A stretch of DNA of 64,000 nt from Ruminococcaceae bacterium YAD3003 (GTDB lineage Bacteria; Bacillota; Clostridia; Saccharofermentanales; Saccharofermentanaceae), in assembly GCA_900107185.1 (NCBI GenBank), contig FNPA01000007.1, positions 62,001 through 126,000 on the forward strand. Reading direction: 5' to 3'. Below, in pieces: positions 31,908 to 40,771 of this stretch. Position numbers and translations under genes: made by a program. The notes below the pieces were generated by a model. That model did not search any database. It was not told the DNA's origin and saw only the letters and a list, made by a program, of their open reading frames with translations. How positions within the stretch are numbered: the first letter of the stretch is position 1; each line of letters begins with the position of its first letter.

Positions 31908-34080
31908 TGTTTCCTCCATTCTCGGTCTGCTGTGTTATTTCAGGTACGGGTGTGCTCTCAACCGCGGTTGTTTCCTGCTGAACAGGAGCTGCTGGAGCTC
32001 CCGGAGCTGCCGGCTGCTGTGGTGCAGCAGGCTGAGGCAATGCAATTACATTCTTTTCATATTCTTCGCGGGGCATCGGTCTCGCGTAGTAATAACCCTG
32101 GATCATGTCGCAGCCTTCACTGGCGAGGAAGTCAACTGTGGACTTCTCTTCAACGCCTTCGGCAACAGTCTTCATGTTAAGGGATTTCGCGAGTCTGATA
32201 GCCTCCGAAACAACGATCTCCGTACGAGGATTATCCTCACTGCCACGGAAGAATCCCGCATCAAGTTTAAGGATATCCAGAGGCATGTCTTTCAAAGAGT
32301 TAAGAGATGAATATCCTGAACCGAAGTCATCCATGGATACGAGGAATCCGTATGACTTGAGACGATTGATAGTCGTGAGCATGGCATTCTCATCATCGAA
32401 GAATGCACTCTCGGTGAGCTCAATCTCTAAAAGCGATCTCGGACAGCCCTCACTGTCGATGAGGTGGCAGATATATTCAGCCAGATCTCCCTGACCAAAG
32501 TGAGCTCTGGATACGTTAACAGAAACAGGCACACACTTACGTCCTTCGTTAAGCCACTTGCGCTGATCTCTGGCAACATGGGTAAGCATGTAATCATCGA
32601 TACGAGTGATGAATCCGTTATCTTCAAAAATCGGTATGAACTTATAAGGAGGAACGAGACCCATGTCAGGTGTGTTCCACCTGATGAGGGCTTCTGCACC
32701 CATGAGTTCATCCGTACGGGGATCATATTTAGGCTGGTAGTAAATGAGGAATTCCTCTTTATCTATCGCAGCCTGCTGTCTGCTTGTAACGGTGTCGATC
32801 CACTTTTCTTCGTCTACCAGTTTGTTATCGAAGAACGCTACTCCTGAGTCACCCGTGTCAGCAATAGTGAGACCTGCCGTACATGCATTGTTATAGAGAA
32901 CGTCGATATCAGGGATATAACGTTTCTGCTTGAGAATGAGCTTTTCCTGTGAAGGGTTCACGAGATATACGCCTGCTCTGAATGCGAGCTTGTGTCCGCA
33001 GGGAATAGCTTCGAGAGTCTTGATTATGTCCAGGAGCCTTGCCTTTGTTTCGTCTTCGCCTTTTACTTCGAGAAGGAGAGGTATTGCTGATGAAGTGCTG
33101 TGCGCGTAGAGTTCGCCCTTATGCAGTTTCTGGGAAATCAGAAAGATTACCTGACGAAGGAGATACTCTGCTTCTTTGACAGAATGGCAGAGAACGAAAT
33201 TCCTGTATCTGATAAATACGAGTTCAACCACAGCATATGTTTTATGAGCATTTCTTCTCTTGTGAAGAATATCCTGGGCATTAACAGCATACCAGAGCCA
33301 GTTGCGGCCCTTTGCGATGTTGTCTCTAAATAACCACTTTCTCAGTTTTCTGTTAGCAGAAAGGTTCATGATTACGCTGACGATCATCAGAATGAAAACA
33401 AAGATACTGATAATCAACGCGATGCCCATACCTGCTGCCAGATAAGTATAATCCTTAACCTTAACCGTAAGTATCGATTTAACGAGCAGGATCTGCTGTG
33501 ATTCATTCATCGGAGCAGCAATCCAGTACGGGAATGACAAAACAGAATCATCACTTCCGTTAAGAAAATGAGGGTTATTGCGGGCAAGTGTATATGCTTC
33601 ATTAATCGCAGCAGTAGTAGTCTCAGAGTCATCCAAAAGGAATGTAGTGTTGGCAGCAGCCCTCATTACATACTGCTTAACATTATCTATATCTTCTTCT
33701 TCAACATCAGATTCATCGAGAATATCATGTAGCTGGGCGGCAGTGAACTCACCTGTCCTGCTGTTATATCCGGAAACCGTTATGTCGCCGGAAGACTCGA
33801 CTATGTTACCATCCAGATCAATTATGCAGTAGGAATGATTATCATGTTCCAAAACATGCAGCATACTCTCACGCATTTCGGGAGTTCCACTGTCAACTGT
33901 TGTTGCTATTGTGCGTACATATTCCTTGTCAGCTTCAGACCTGAAATCTCTTATATATTCGGCGAGAATATTCAGAACGGCAAAGATCAAAACTATAACA
34001 GTAAGGAAAACTACCGTACGCCACAGAATCGGCCATAACGCATGCGCCTTCGGGACCTTATACTTACCCTTGTTCTTCAT
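31900..34080 (-). CDS. EAL-domain c-di-GMP phosphodiesterase with degenerate GGDEF
   Basis: Degrades cyclic di-GMP. The 726 residues have a helix at about 18-42, an extracytoplasmic domain to about 205, a second helix near 210-235, a degenerate GGDEF domain (AHSTSSAIPLLL where RIGGDEF would be), and an EAL domain (about 430-680). Active residues are present: EALIRW, ELTESAFF, DDFGSGYSS, LKLDAGF and EGVEE. A Pro/Ala/Gln-rich tail of about 45 residues follows. It lies 28 bp after the GGDEF gene and overlaps the Dabb start, so cyclase, phosphodiesterase, Dabb and flavoprotein are one operon. Turnover of the same messenger pool by the pair is inferred. Confidence 0.92.
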   Translation of the reverse strand: MKNKGKYKVPKAHALWPILWRTVVFLTVIVLIFAVLNILAEYIRDFRSEADKEYVRTIATTVDSGTPEMRESMLHVLEHDNHSYCIIDLDGNIVESSGDITVSGYNSRTGEFTAAQLHDILDESDVEEEDIDNVKQYVMRAAANTTFLLDDSETTTAAINEAYTLARNNPHFLNGSDDSVLSFPYWIAAPMNESQQILLVKSILTVKVKDYTYLAAGMGIALIISIFVFILMIVSVIMNLSANRKLRKWLFRDNIAKGRNWLWYAVNAQDILHKRRNAHKTYAVVELVFIRYRNFVLCHSVKEAEYLLRQVIFLISQKLHKGELYAHSTSSAIPLLLEVKGEDETKARLLDIIKTLEAIPCGHKLAFRAGVYLVNPSQEKLILKQKRYIPDIDVLYNNACTAGLTIADTGDSGVAFFDNKLVDEEKWIDTVTSRQQAAIDKEEFLIYYQPKYDPRTDELMGAEALIRWNTPDMGLVPPYKFIPIFEDNGFITRIDDYMLTHVARDQRKWLNEGRKCVPVSVNVSRAHFGQGDLAEYICHLIDSEGCPRSLLEIELTESAFFDDENAMLTTINRLKSYGFLVSMDDFGSGYSSLNSLKDMPLDILKLDAGFFRGSEDNPRTEIVVSEAIRLAKSLNMKTVAEGVEEKSTVDFLASEGCDMIQGYYYARPMPREEYEKNVIALPQPAAPQQPAAPGAPAAPVQQETTAVESTPVPEITQQTENGGNNG

Positions 34081-34108
34081 ACTTCTACCCCAGTCCTTTT
34101 TGATGATA

Positions 34109-35293
34109 TTATCTTACAAACATTTCGCTTTTAATCTGCTTCAACTCTTTTTTCCTGCTGTACATTAATTCGTCAGCACGTGAGAACACTTCATCATAAC
34201 CCGAATCTGAAGCAGCATCGAATTCGCTGATTCCCGACGAGACTATAACTCCGCCGCGCTCAAGGTTACGATCTATATGCTTGTTGAAGATTACTATAAG
34301 ATTTGCTCTGTTCATATAGTCAGCGTTCATCAGGAATGATACAAATTCATCACCGCCGATCCTAAATACAGGACTATGCCTGAACACATGGCAGATAAGC
34401 CTGCATCCGTCCTGGATGTACTTATCTCCTGCCTCGTGCCCCCTTGTATCATTAACCTGTTTCAGATCATTAAGATCGAAAACAACTACCGCGAACTCTG
34501 TGATTACGCCTCTCTTAATATCCTTATCGACGTTTTCTTTGAACTCGGTATAGGCGTTAATGTTTCTGACATTCGTAAGCGAATCTTTGTACGCAACAGT
34601 TTTTGCAGCATCGAGCTGGCGACTGCTCTCAACACGCTCATCAACTACGACAAAAGAATGGATAATTGTCGTTGCCAGGAGACATCCGACAGAGTAAAAC
34701 GGCATCATCGGAAAAAATGCCTGAAGCAGAATGAATAATGCCATGATCATTCCTGACAGACCGATAGCAATGAAGTGACGTCTCTTTCTTTCCTTCAATT
34801 TAGCAGCCACAACGAATGTATCTATCGCAATAAGCGCAAACAGAACCAGCTGCACGATAAGAATGTAATATCTTGCTGCGCTGGCAACATACTCACCGTT
34901 CTCATTGAAATAGAACATAACCGGCACAAAGAAATTCACTATGAGGGCTACAGTCTCTGAACCCAGCACCAGCCATGCTATGACCTTAAGGACCCTAGTC
35001 CAGAACTCATTCATGTTAAGGAATGCAGCTATATAATTGAGCCACATAAAAACAGACAGGCCCATCGAAAGGAAGAAAAATACTGTATCAACATATGTCA
35101 GTGAGATGAGGCCCATTTCCAGCAGCAAACCCCACAGACTGTCTGCAACATAATAAGTCATAATTGCAAACAGGAACGAACGGTACTTTTTGCGCACCTT
35201 AACACGGCCGTCATTACGCTTCCTGAACAAAGTATCAGAATTGATAATTACATGCAGGACCAAAGACAAGATGCCGATGCTGGAGTAATACAT
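34109..35293 (-). CDS. Membrane diguanylate cyclase
   Basis: Synthesises cyclic di-GMP. About 215 residues of six or seven membrane helices (7TM-like sensor) lead into a GGDEF domain (about 230-394) with intact RIGGDEFVSFL and the preceding DLNDLKQVNDTRGHEAGD. No RxxD inhibitory site is evident. First gene of the operon with the EAL protein 28 bp downstream. The start at ATG 35293 has only a weak ribosome binding site. The helical sensor may detect a small ligand or membrane state; unknown. Confidence 0.9.
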   Translation of the reverse strand: MYYSSIGILSLVLHVIINSDTLFRKRNDGRVKVRKKYRSFLFAIMTYYVADSLWGLLLEMGLISLTYVDTVFFFLSMGLSVFMWLNYIAAFLNMNEFWTRVLKVIAWLVLGSETVALIVNFFVPVMFYFNENGEYVASAARYYILIVQLVLFALIAIDTFVVAAKLKERKRRHFIAIGLSGMIMALFILLQAFFPMMPFYSVGCLLATTIIHSFVVVDERVESSRQLDAAKTVAYKDSLTNVRNINAYTEFKENVDKDIKRGVITEFAVVVFDLNDLKQVNDTRGHEAGDKYIQDGCRLICHVFRHSPVFRIGGDEFVSFLMNADYMNRANLIVIFNKHIDRNLERGGVIVSSGISEFDAASDSGYDEVFSRADELMYSRKKELKQIKSEMFVR

Positions 35294-35461
35294 TCCGTGC
35301 CCGAGTACCCTTTCTTCCGAATCGCAAAAATACTTAAGATAATTTTATCACCAAAGAACTGATAAAAATGCAAGATAACTATTAATATTATATTACAAGA
35401 AAATAACGGGACGTCCTGTCATATGAGTTATAATCACCATAGCAACTATGGAGGTAGCAGC

Positions 35462-35896
35462 ATGATACGCGAAGCAAGACCCGACGAATTGAACGAAATA
35501 CTGGAATTGTATCTCAACCTTCACGAAGACACCATTCCTGAAGATAGTGATAATCTTCGCAAAACATGGGCACAGATAATGGATGATCCCAACCATCACC
35601 TTATCGTCAACGAAATGGATGGTAAGATCGTTTCTTCGTGTGTCTGCGTTATCATCCCGAATCTCACAAGAGGAGTACGTCCTTACGCTTTCGTTGAGAA
35701 CGTTGTCACACATAAAGATTACAGGTGCAGAGGACTCGCCGGTGAATGTCTGGATTATGCAAAACAGATCGCAATCCGTGAGAACTGCTACAAGATGATG
35801 CTTCTCACAGGTTCAAAAAAACCTTCAACACTGCGTTTCTATGAAAAGGCGGGATATGACTGCACCACCAAAACCGCTTTCTATCAGAAACTCTGA
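35462..35896 (+). CDS. GNAT-family acetyltransferase
   Basis: N-acetyltransferase of 144 residues: starts MIREARPDELNEIL, acetyl-CoA motif VENVVTHKDYRCRGLAGECLDYA (Q/R-x-x-G-x-A form), ends GYDCTTKTAFYQKL. Start ATG 35462 chosen for its GGAGG seven bp upstream; the in-frame ATG at 35423 lacks one. Followed after 9 bp by the CatA-like gene, with which it is probably co-transcribed. Substrate unknown. Confidence 0.88.
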   Translation: MIREARPDELNEILELYLNLHEDTIPEDSDNLRKTWAQIMDDPNHHLIVNEMDGKIVSSCVCVIIPNLTRGVRPYAFVENVVTHKDYRCRGLAGECLDYAKQIAIRENCYKMMLLTGSKKPSTLRFYEKAGYDCTTKTAFYQKL

Positions 35897-35905
35897 GGCA
35901 ATAAA

Positions 35906-36559
35906 ATGAGCAACTATAAATTGATCGACAAAGAAACTTATTACCGCAAAGGCGTATACCGCCACTTCACAGAAGACTGCAAATGTTCAGTCTCCATGAC
36001 TGCACGGATTGATGTAACTGACCTGGCAGCTTTCTCTAAATCTAACGGCACAAAGTTCTATATCAACTTCCTGTACCTCTTATGCAAAGTCCTGAACTCC
36101 CGGGAAGACTATAGAATGCAGTATTTCTGGCAGACAGATGAGCTCGTTTGTTTTGACAAGATCAATCCTGCTCAGTATGTCTTCCACGAAGATACAGAAA
36201 CATGCACACCTGTTTACACTGAGTATTTCGAAGATTATAAGAAGTTCTATGAAAATGCCGCAGCCGATCTGGAAAAGGCCAAGAACACCCGAGAATATTT
36301 ACTCGACAGCGTGAACCACCCTAACTGGTTTGATGCATCTTACATCTCATGGCTGTCTTATGATTCTATGAATATCGAACTTCCTGACGGTTACCTGTAC
36401 TTCCTCCCTATCATCAATTGGGGCAAATACAGAGAAGAAAACGGACGCCTCATGATGCCCGTCACAGTCCGCATGAACCATGCGATTGCCGACGGATATC
36501 TGGTTGCAAACATATACCGTCTTCTCGAGAAAGAAATCGCAGCGTTTATAAACTCATAA
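35906..36559 (+). CDS. CatA-like O-acetyltransferase (chloramphenicol acetyltransferase family)
   Basis: A 217-residue member of the CAT fold. The general-base motif H-x3-D-G is present as NHAIADGYL (about 190-198), and SYISWLSYDSMN matches the conserved WxSF region; YKLIDKETYYRKGVYRHF matches the start of CATs. Many chromosomal members acetylate other molecules, so resistance to chloramphenicol cannot be assumed. It follows a GNAT gene. Confidence 0.82.
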   Translation: MSNYKLIDKETYYRKGVYRHFTEDCKCSVSMTARIDVTDLAAFSKSNGTKFYINFLYLLCKVLNSREDYRMQYFWQTDELVCFDKINPAQYVFHEDTETCTPVYTEYFEDYKKFYENAAADLEKAKNTREYLLDSVNHPNWFDASYISWLSYDSMNIELPDGYLYFLPIINWGKYREENGRLMMPVTVRMNHAIADGYLVANIYRLLEKEIAAFINS

Positions 36560-36566
36560 CACGGGT

Positions 36567-37115
36567 TCAGCGTTCATCTTCCAATATTGAGAAGTACATC
36601 CTGCCTTCATATTTACCGTCGATCAGAAAATAATCTCTGAGTGTTCCTTCATAAGTAAATCCACACTTCTCTATGACTTTTCTGGATGGCACATTTGAAG
36701 GTCTGACGCATATCTGGACCTTGTGGAAATGGATCTTATTAAAACCGTAACCGATCAGGGCTTTGGTTGCTTCAGTAGCATAGCCCTTCCCCTGAAATGC
36801 AGCTCCAATGCAATATTCGATCTCACCGAAATTGTTATTCTTATCAACCAGGAAATAAGCTGCCTGGCCTATGCATTCCCCGGATGCTTTCTCAATAACG
36901 GCCCAGCGGAAATAACCGCCGTCTTTGTAACCTCCGATATATTTGTCGAGGAGCCCCTTTACATCTTCAACAGTCTTATAAACCGGCTCACCATACATCT
37001 TCTGGACATGCTCGTCACCTGCCCAATTATTCATCATTGATTCAGCGTCATCATATTCGAAAGGTCTTAAAACCAGCCTTTCCGTCCCAATTACTCCCGT
37101 TCCACAAGTATTCAT
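36567..37115 (-). CDS. GNAT-family acetyltransferase (RimJ/RimL-like)
   Basis: Acetyltransferase of 182 residues with RLVLRPFEYDDAESM, a CoA-binding segment IGAAFQGKGYATEATKALIGYGF and RKVIEKCGFTYEGTLRDYF, all typical of the ribosomal-protein N-acetyltransferase type. Start at ATG 37115 (MNTCGTGVIG) with a modest GAGAG site; the longer frame would run into the divergent acyltransferase gene. The natural substrate is unknown; some relatives modify small molecules or other proteins. Confidence 0.87.
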   Translation of the reverse strand: MNTCGTGVIGTERLVLRPFEYDDAESMMNNWAGDEHVQKMYGEPVYKTVEDVKGLLDKYIGGYKDGGYFRWAVIEKASGECIGQAAYFLVDKNNNFGEIEYCIGAAFQGKGYATEATKALIGYGFNKIHFHKVQICVRPSNVPSRKVIEKCGFTYEGTLRDYFLIDGKYEGRMYFSILEDER

Positions 37116-37151
37116 ATGGCTTCTCTCTTTCTGATTTTCACGATTATAACA

Positions 37152-37180
37152 TTGTGGAGACATAATTAATAAAGTAAAAT
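37152..37180 (+). promoter_or_regulatory. Candidate promoter of the acyltransferase gene
   Basis: TTGTGG, 17-bp spacer, TAAAAT (37175-37180), seven bp before the ATG at 37188. The weak -35 makes it tentative; if used, the mRNA would be almost leaderless. Confidence 0.4.
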
Positions 37181-37187
37181 CGTAGCA

Positions 37188-38261
37188 ATGCGCAAACACT
37201 ACATAGACAACTTAAGAAGCATCGCAATCCTGATACTCATCCCGTACCATGCGGCAATGGCATGGAATGCATGGGGCGAGCCTAATTACATGATGCTCGG
37301 AACGAGCAGAATCTTAAGCAGTTTCATAGTAGCTTTCAGTCCGTTTCTAATGCCTCTCCTGTTTCTGCTCGCAGGCATGAGCACAAGATATGCATTAGTA
37401 AAACGCTCAACCGGTCAGTATATAGTTGAAAGAGTAAAGAGACTTCTTGTTCCTCTGATATTTGGTACAGCAGTCTTTATGCCTGTAATGACCTTTATAG
37501 CTGACAAATATAACTGCGGGTATAAGGGCTCATTCGTATCTCATTATTCCGTTTTCTTTTCCAGGTTCACTGACCTGACAGGTGCTGACGGAGGATTCTC
37601 TTTCGGCCAGTTCTGGTTCCTTTTATATCTGTTCGTTATATCACTTATCTGCATTGGAATAATCGCACTTCAAAAGAAGATCACTCCAAAGACTGATGCG
37701 AATCCGCCTATATGGCTCATATTGTTATTAGGACTGCCGCTGCCCTTTATCGGAGGTCTTTTAGAGATAGGCGGCAAGAGCCTCGTTGAATTCATATACA
37801 TTTTCCTTTTGGGATATTATGTTTTCGCGAATGATAAAGTCGTCGATAAAATCAGCAGATTCAAATATATATTCCTTGCGGTCGGTATCATCTCCGGAAT
37901 CACAAATATCTATCTGTTCATCTGGTCAGGAAAATCTCTCGATGTGATCAATACGGTTACGAATTATCTGACTGAATGGTTCATGGTATTAGCACTCATC
38001 GGTATAGGCAAAGATCTTCTTAACCAAAGCGGTAAGATATCTGCATTTTTGTCGCAGAGATCATTTGCAATATTCAGCATTCATTATGTTCCGATCGTAC
38101 TGATGCAGTATCTGGTATCAGGAATCTTCATGAGTGACTCTGCAATGATGTATCTGGTTCCTGTTCTTTTTGCATACGTTGTTACCTTTATCATCAGTGA
38201 AGTATTTGTACGAATTCCGCTATTAAGCTTCCTCATCGGTGTAAAACCCGTAGACAGATAA
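37188..38261 (+). CDS. Membrane acyltransferase (acyltransferase 3 family)
   Basis: Integral membrane protein of 357 residues with about ten helices. It begins YIDNLRSIAILILIPYHAAMAWN, with the conserved His of the family in PYH, and has GQFWFLLYLFV and FSIHYVPIVLMQYL. Such proteins O-acylate polysaccharides, peptidoglycan or exported lipids. No ribosome binding site precedes the ATG at 37188, and a TAAAAT box lies 7 bp upstream. Substrate unknown. Confidence 0.87.
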   Translation: MRKHYIDNLRSIAILILIPYHAAMAWNAWGEPNYMMLGTSRILSSFIVAFSPFLMPLLFLLAGMSTRYALVKRSTGQYIVERVKRLLVPLIFGTAVFMPVMTFIADKYNCGYKGSFVSHYSVFFSRFTDLTGADGGFSFGQFWFLLYLFVISLICIGIIALQKKITPKTDANPPIWLILLLGLPLPFIGGLLEIGGKSLVEFIYIFLLGYYVFANDKVVDKISRFKYIFLAVGIISGITNIYLFIWSGKSLDVINTVTNYLTEWFMVLALIGIGKDLLNQSGKISAFLSQRSFAIFSIHYVPIVLMQYLVSGIFMSDSAMMYLVPVLFAYVVTFIISEVFVRIPLLSFLIGVKPVDR

Positions 38262-38289
38262 TCTATTTACCGTCAGTATAGATACAAAA

Positions 38290-38312
38290 GGTTCACGTTT
38301 CTGCCGTGAACC
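38290..38312 (+). terminator. Probable terminator after the acyltransferase gene
   Basis: Perfect 8-bp stem GGTTCACG (38290-38297) with CGTGAACC (38305-38312), followed by ATTAATTATT; the U-tract is weak. Confidence 0.5.
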
Positions 38313-38363
38313 ATTAATTATTGCGTAGTAAAATTACAGAAATGACTTAATGGGGGCAGGCTT

Positions 38364-39098
38364 ATGATCGAAGCTAAATCCTTAACAATGATCTATGGAA
38401 ACGGTCACCAGGCAACTGATGACATTTCTTTTTTCATCAAACCGGGCGAGATAGTCGGTTTTGCAGGACCGAACGGAGCCGGAAAGACCACAGTTATCAA
38501 GATGCTGACAGGAATTCTCAAGCCGACATCAGGAACAGCCATTATTAATGGTTTTGATATCACAAAAGACCCTATCAAGGCAAAAAAATCTTTTGCATAT
38601 ATCGCTGATAACCCCGATATACTGATCCAGCTCACTGGTCTGGAATATCTGAATTTCATCGCTGACATGTATGAGGTCTCTGAAGAATACAGAAAAGAGA
38701 AGATCCATACTCTTGCTGAAAGATTCGGAATGACTGATGTTCTCAATACACAGATGCGTGAATATTCCCATGGTATGAGACAGAAACTCATGGTTATCTC
38801 AGCACTCATACATAATCCGCCCGCATGGATCCTTGATGAACCAATGACAGGTCTGGACCCTGCTGCAGCATTCGAATTGAAACAGATGATGCGCGAGCAT
38901 GCGCAGGCAGGAAATGCTGTATTGTTCTCAACACACGTTCTGGAAGTTGCAGAGCAGTTATGCAACAGAATACTGATAGTTAAAGACGGAAAGATCATTG
39001 AGGAAGGAACCCTCGATTACCTGAAGCTGAATAATCCGGGAATGACTTTGGAAGAGATCTTCGTAAAACTTACCGGCAAATCGGAGACAAGAAGATGA
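38364..39098 (+). CDS. ABC-2 type transporter ATP-binding protein
   Basis: ATPase of 244 residues: Walker A AGPNGAGKTT (34-43), signature YSHGMRQKL, Walker B AWILDEPMTGLDP, H-loop STHVL. This belongs to the NatA/ABC-2 exporter group. SD GGGGGCAGG upstream. Overlaps the permease by 4 bp. Substrate unknown. Confidence 0.92.
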   Translation: MIEAKSLTMIYGNGHQATDDISFFIKPGEIVGFAGPNGAGKTTVIKMLTGILKPTSGTAIINGFDITKDPIKAKKSFAYIADNPDILIQLTGLEYLNFIADMYEVSEEYRKEKIHTLAERFGMTDVLNTQMREYSHGMRQKLMVISALIHNPPAWILDEPMTGLDPAAAFELKQMMREHAQAGNAVLFSTHVLEVAEQLCNRILIVKDGKIIEEGTLDYLKLNNPGMTLEEIFVKLTGKSETRR

Positions 39099-40765
39099 TC
39101 AAGACCTGGAGTTTGTACAAAGCTTTCAGATCCAATCTGGAGATGCCAAAACCGAACGGCGAGAAGAAAACAAAACTTTATAACCGTTTCGGTATGATCG
39201 CATTCATCGGGATCATGATCCCGGTGTCAGTTGTCGTCGGCTATGTCACTTATGCCTTAACTGATTTGATCTATATGTTCGACGGCAATTCATACGGACT
39301 CCTGACTGAACTTGATCTGATATCTGCTTTTGCAATGATCTTCGGAATGCCGCTTATGTTCAGTGTTCTGTTCTTCTCTTCAGATCTCCAGTTCCTGACA
39401 GCGCTGCCTATTTCATCTACCTCTTTATACGTGGCAAGATTCTGGCACACGTTCAGAGCCGAAAATGTAATGACCTCAAATGTTCTGTTTGCTATATACA
39501 TCGGATACTTTGTAGCTGTCGGCAAAAATGCGGGAATAAAAGAAGCCCTTCATCCTGTTGCCATTCTGGCATCACTTGTCGGATTTTTCGGATCTCTTCT
39601 CCTGCCTCTTATCTATTGTTCAATTCTCGCTTTGCTTCTCATGCTGGCGTTGCGTAAGCTCAACCGCACAGACATCTACTATCACACATCACTTATCCTG
39701 TTTATCGGATTTGCTGTATTGTTTCTCATGTCATTCAAGAGATATGGCAGCATCAGCACATTGAATCTTCTGGATTCGTTAGTAGCCGGAGACAATGCGT
39801 TTACACAGCTGTGCAATATTCTCTTCCCCAGTAACTACCTGACAATACTCTCTTTAAGAACACACAGGATCCTTCCTCTCGTTTTCGCGCTGCTGATATT
39901 GGTGGCTTTGTTTTTTGTATCTGTTCTGGTTGCTCAGCTCACATATCGAAAGGGCCTCTTCGCGGCAGCTGTTGTAAGCAACAGAAGGTCAAAACTCAAA
40001 GCTGTTTCAGCATCTAAAAAGCGCTCTGTCTTCACATCGCTTTTCATTAAAGAAATCAAGGTGTTGGTCAGAACAATGACATACAGGATGAACTGTGTTT
40101 ATGCCAACCTTCTCTGGCCTATAGCGGCTATTATTTTCGTATCGGAAGCCCCCAAATATGAATTCTTCAAGATGTTTGAATATAAGCTTACAAGAGGCGA
40201 TTCAACGAGTCAGGTAATACTGTTTGCAGTATTTATCGGCATGGCATTCATAGCATCAGGATTAAACTCGATCGCATCCACTTCTTTTACCAGAGAAGGT
40301 GTCCACATCGATATGCTGAAATACTTACCTGCTCCGCTTGATAAGCAGGTGAAGGCAAAGACACTCGTAGCTGTTCTCTTTACTTTCATTCCTGAAGTCA
40401 TAGCAGTAATCATCGTTGCAATCCGCTTTGAGATGATCGCAATGCTGCCTGTATATATCTTTATTTCCTTCATCTGTGTGCTGATTGCAACTATCGTCGG
40501 AGTTGTGATGGATTCCATCTCACCTTATACAGTCTGGTCAGATGAATTAAGCGCACTCAGAGGAAATCTGAACTGTTTCTTCAACCTCGCAGGCGAGATG
40601 ATTGCTGCGCTCGTAATAGGTCTCATTACTTACGGCATCAACCTGCTGACAAAAAATTCAACGATCTCTATCGCATCAATCTCTCTGATATTGCTAATAA
40701 CAGGAATCATCGGTTTCTTTGCTGGAATGTCCAAAGCAAAAAAGAATATCGAAGAGCTCAAATAA
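39095..40765 (+). CDS. ABC transporter permease (ABC-2-like)
   Basis: Membrane protein of 556 residues with about twelve to fourteen predicted helices, a short cytoplasmic N-terminus (LYKAFRSNLEMPKPNGEKK) and two symmetric halves of six or seven helices (about 30-275 and 320-550). It pairs with the ATPase whose stop it overlaps (ATGA). The size and pattern resemble the large exporter permeases of lactococcal and clostridial ABC-2 systems. Convergent with the phosphatase gene 6 bp away. Substrate unknown. Confidence 0.82.
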   Translation: MIKTWSLYKAFRSNLEMPKPNGEKKTKLYNRFGMIAFIGIMIPVSVVVGYVTYALTDLIYMFDGNSYGLLTELDLISAFAMIFGMPLMFSVLFFSSDLQFLTALPISSTSLYVARFWHTFRAENVMTSNVLFAIYIGYFVAVGKNAGIKEALHPVAILASLVGFFGSLLLPLIYCSILALLLMLALRKLNRTDIYYHTSLILFIGFAVLFLMSFKRYGSISTLNLLDSLVAGDNAFTQLCNILFPSNYLTILSLRTHRILPLVFALLILVALFFVSVLVAQLTYRKGLFAAAVVSNRRSKLKAVSASKKRSVFTSLFIKEIKVLVRTMTYRMNCVYANLLWPIAAIIFVSEAPKYEFFKMFEYKLTRGDSTSQVILFAVFIGMAFIASGLNSIASTSFTREGVHIDMLKYLPAPLDKQVKAKTLVAVLFTFIPEVIAVIIVAIRFEMIAMLPVYIFISFICVLIATIVGVVMDSISPYTVWSDELSALRGNLNCFFNLAGEMIAALVIGLITYGINLLTKNSTISIASISLILLITGIIGFFAGMSKAKKNIEELK

Positions 40766-40771
40766 CTTCCG

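Noticed and set aside
35906-36559. Chloramphenicol resistance gene
   Set aside because: It is in the CAT family with the catalytic His, but many chromosomal members have other substrates and there is no mobile element or resistance context.
38405-38998. 197-codon open frame on the minus strand
   Set aside because: Antisense to an ABC ATPase with all motifs intact.
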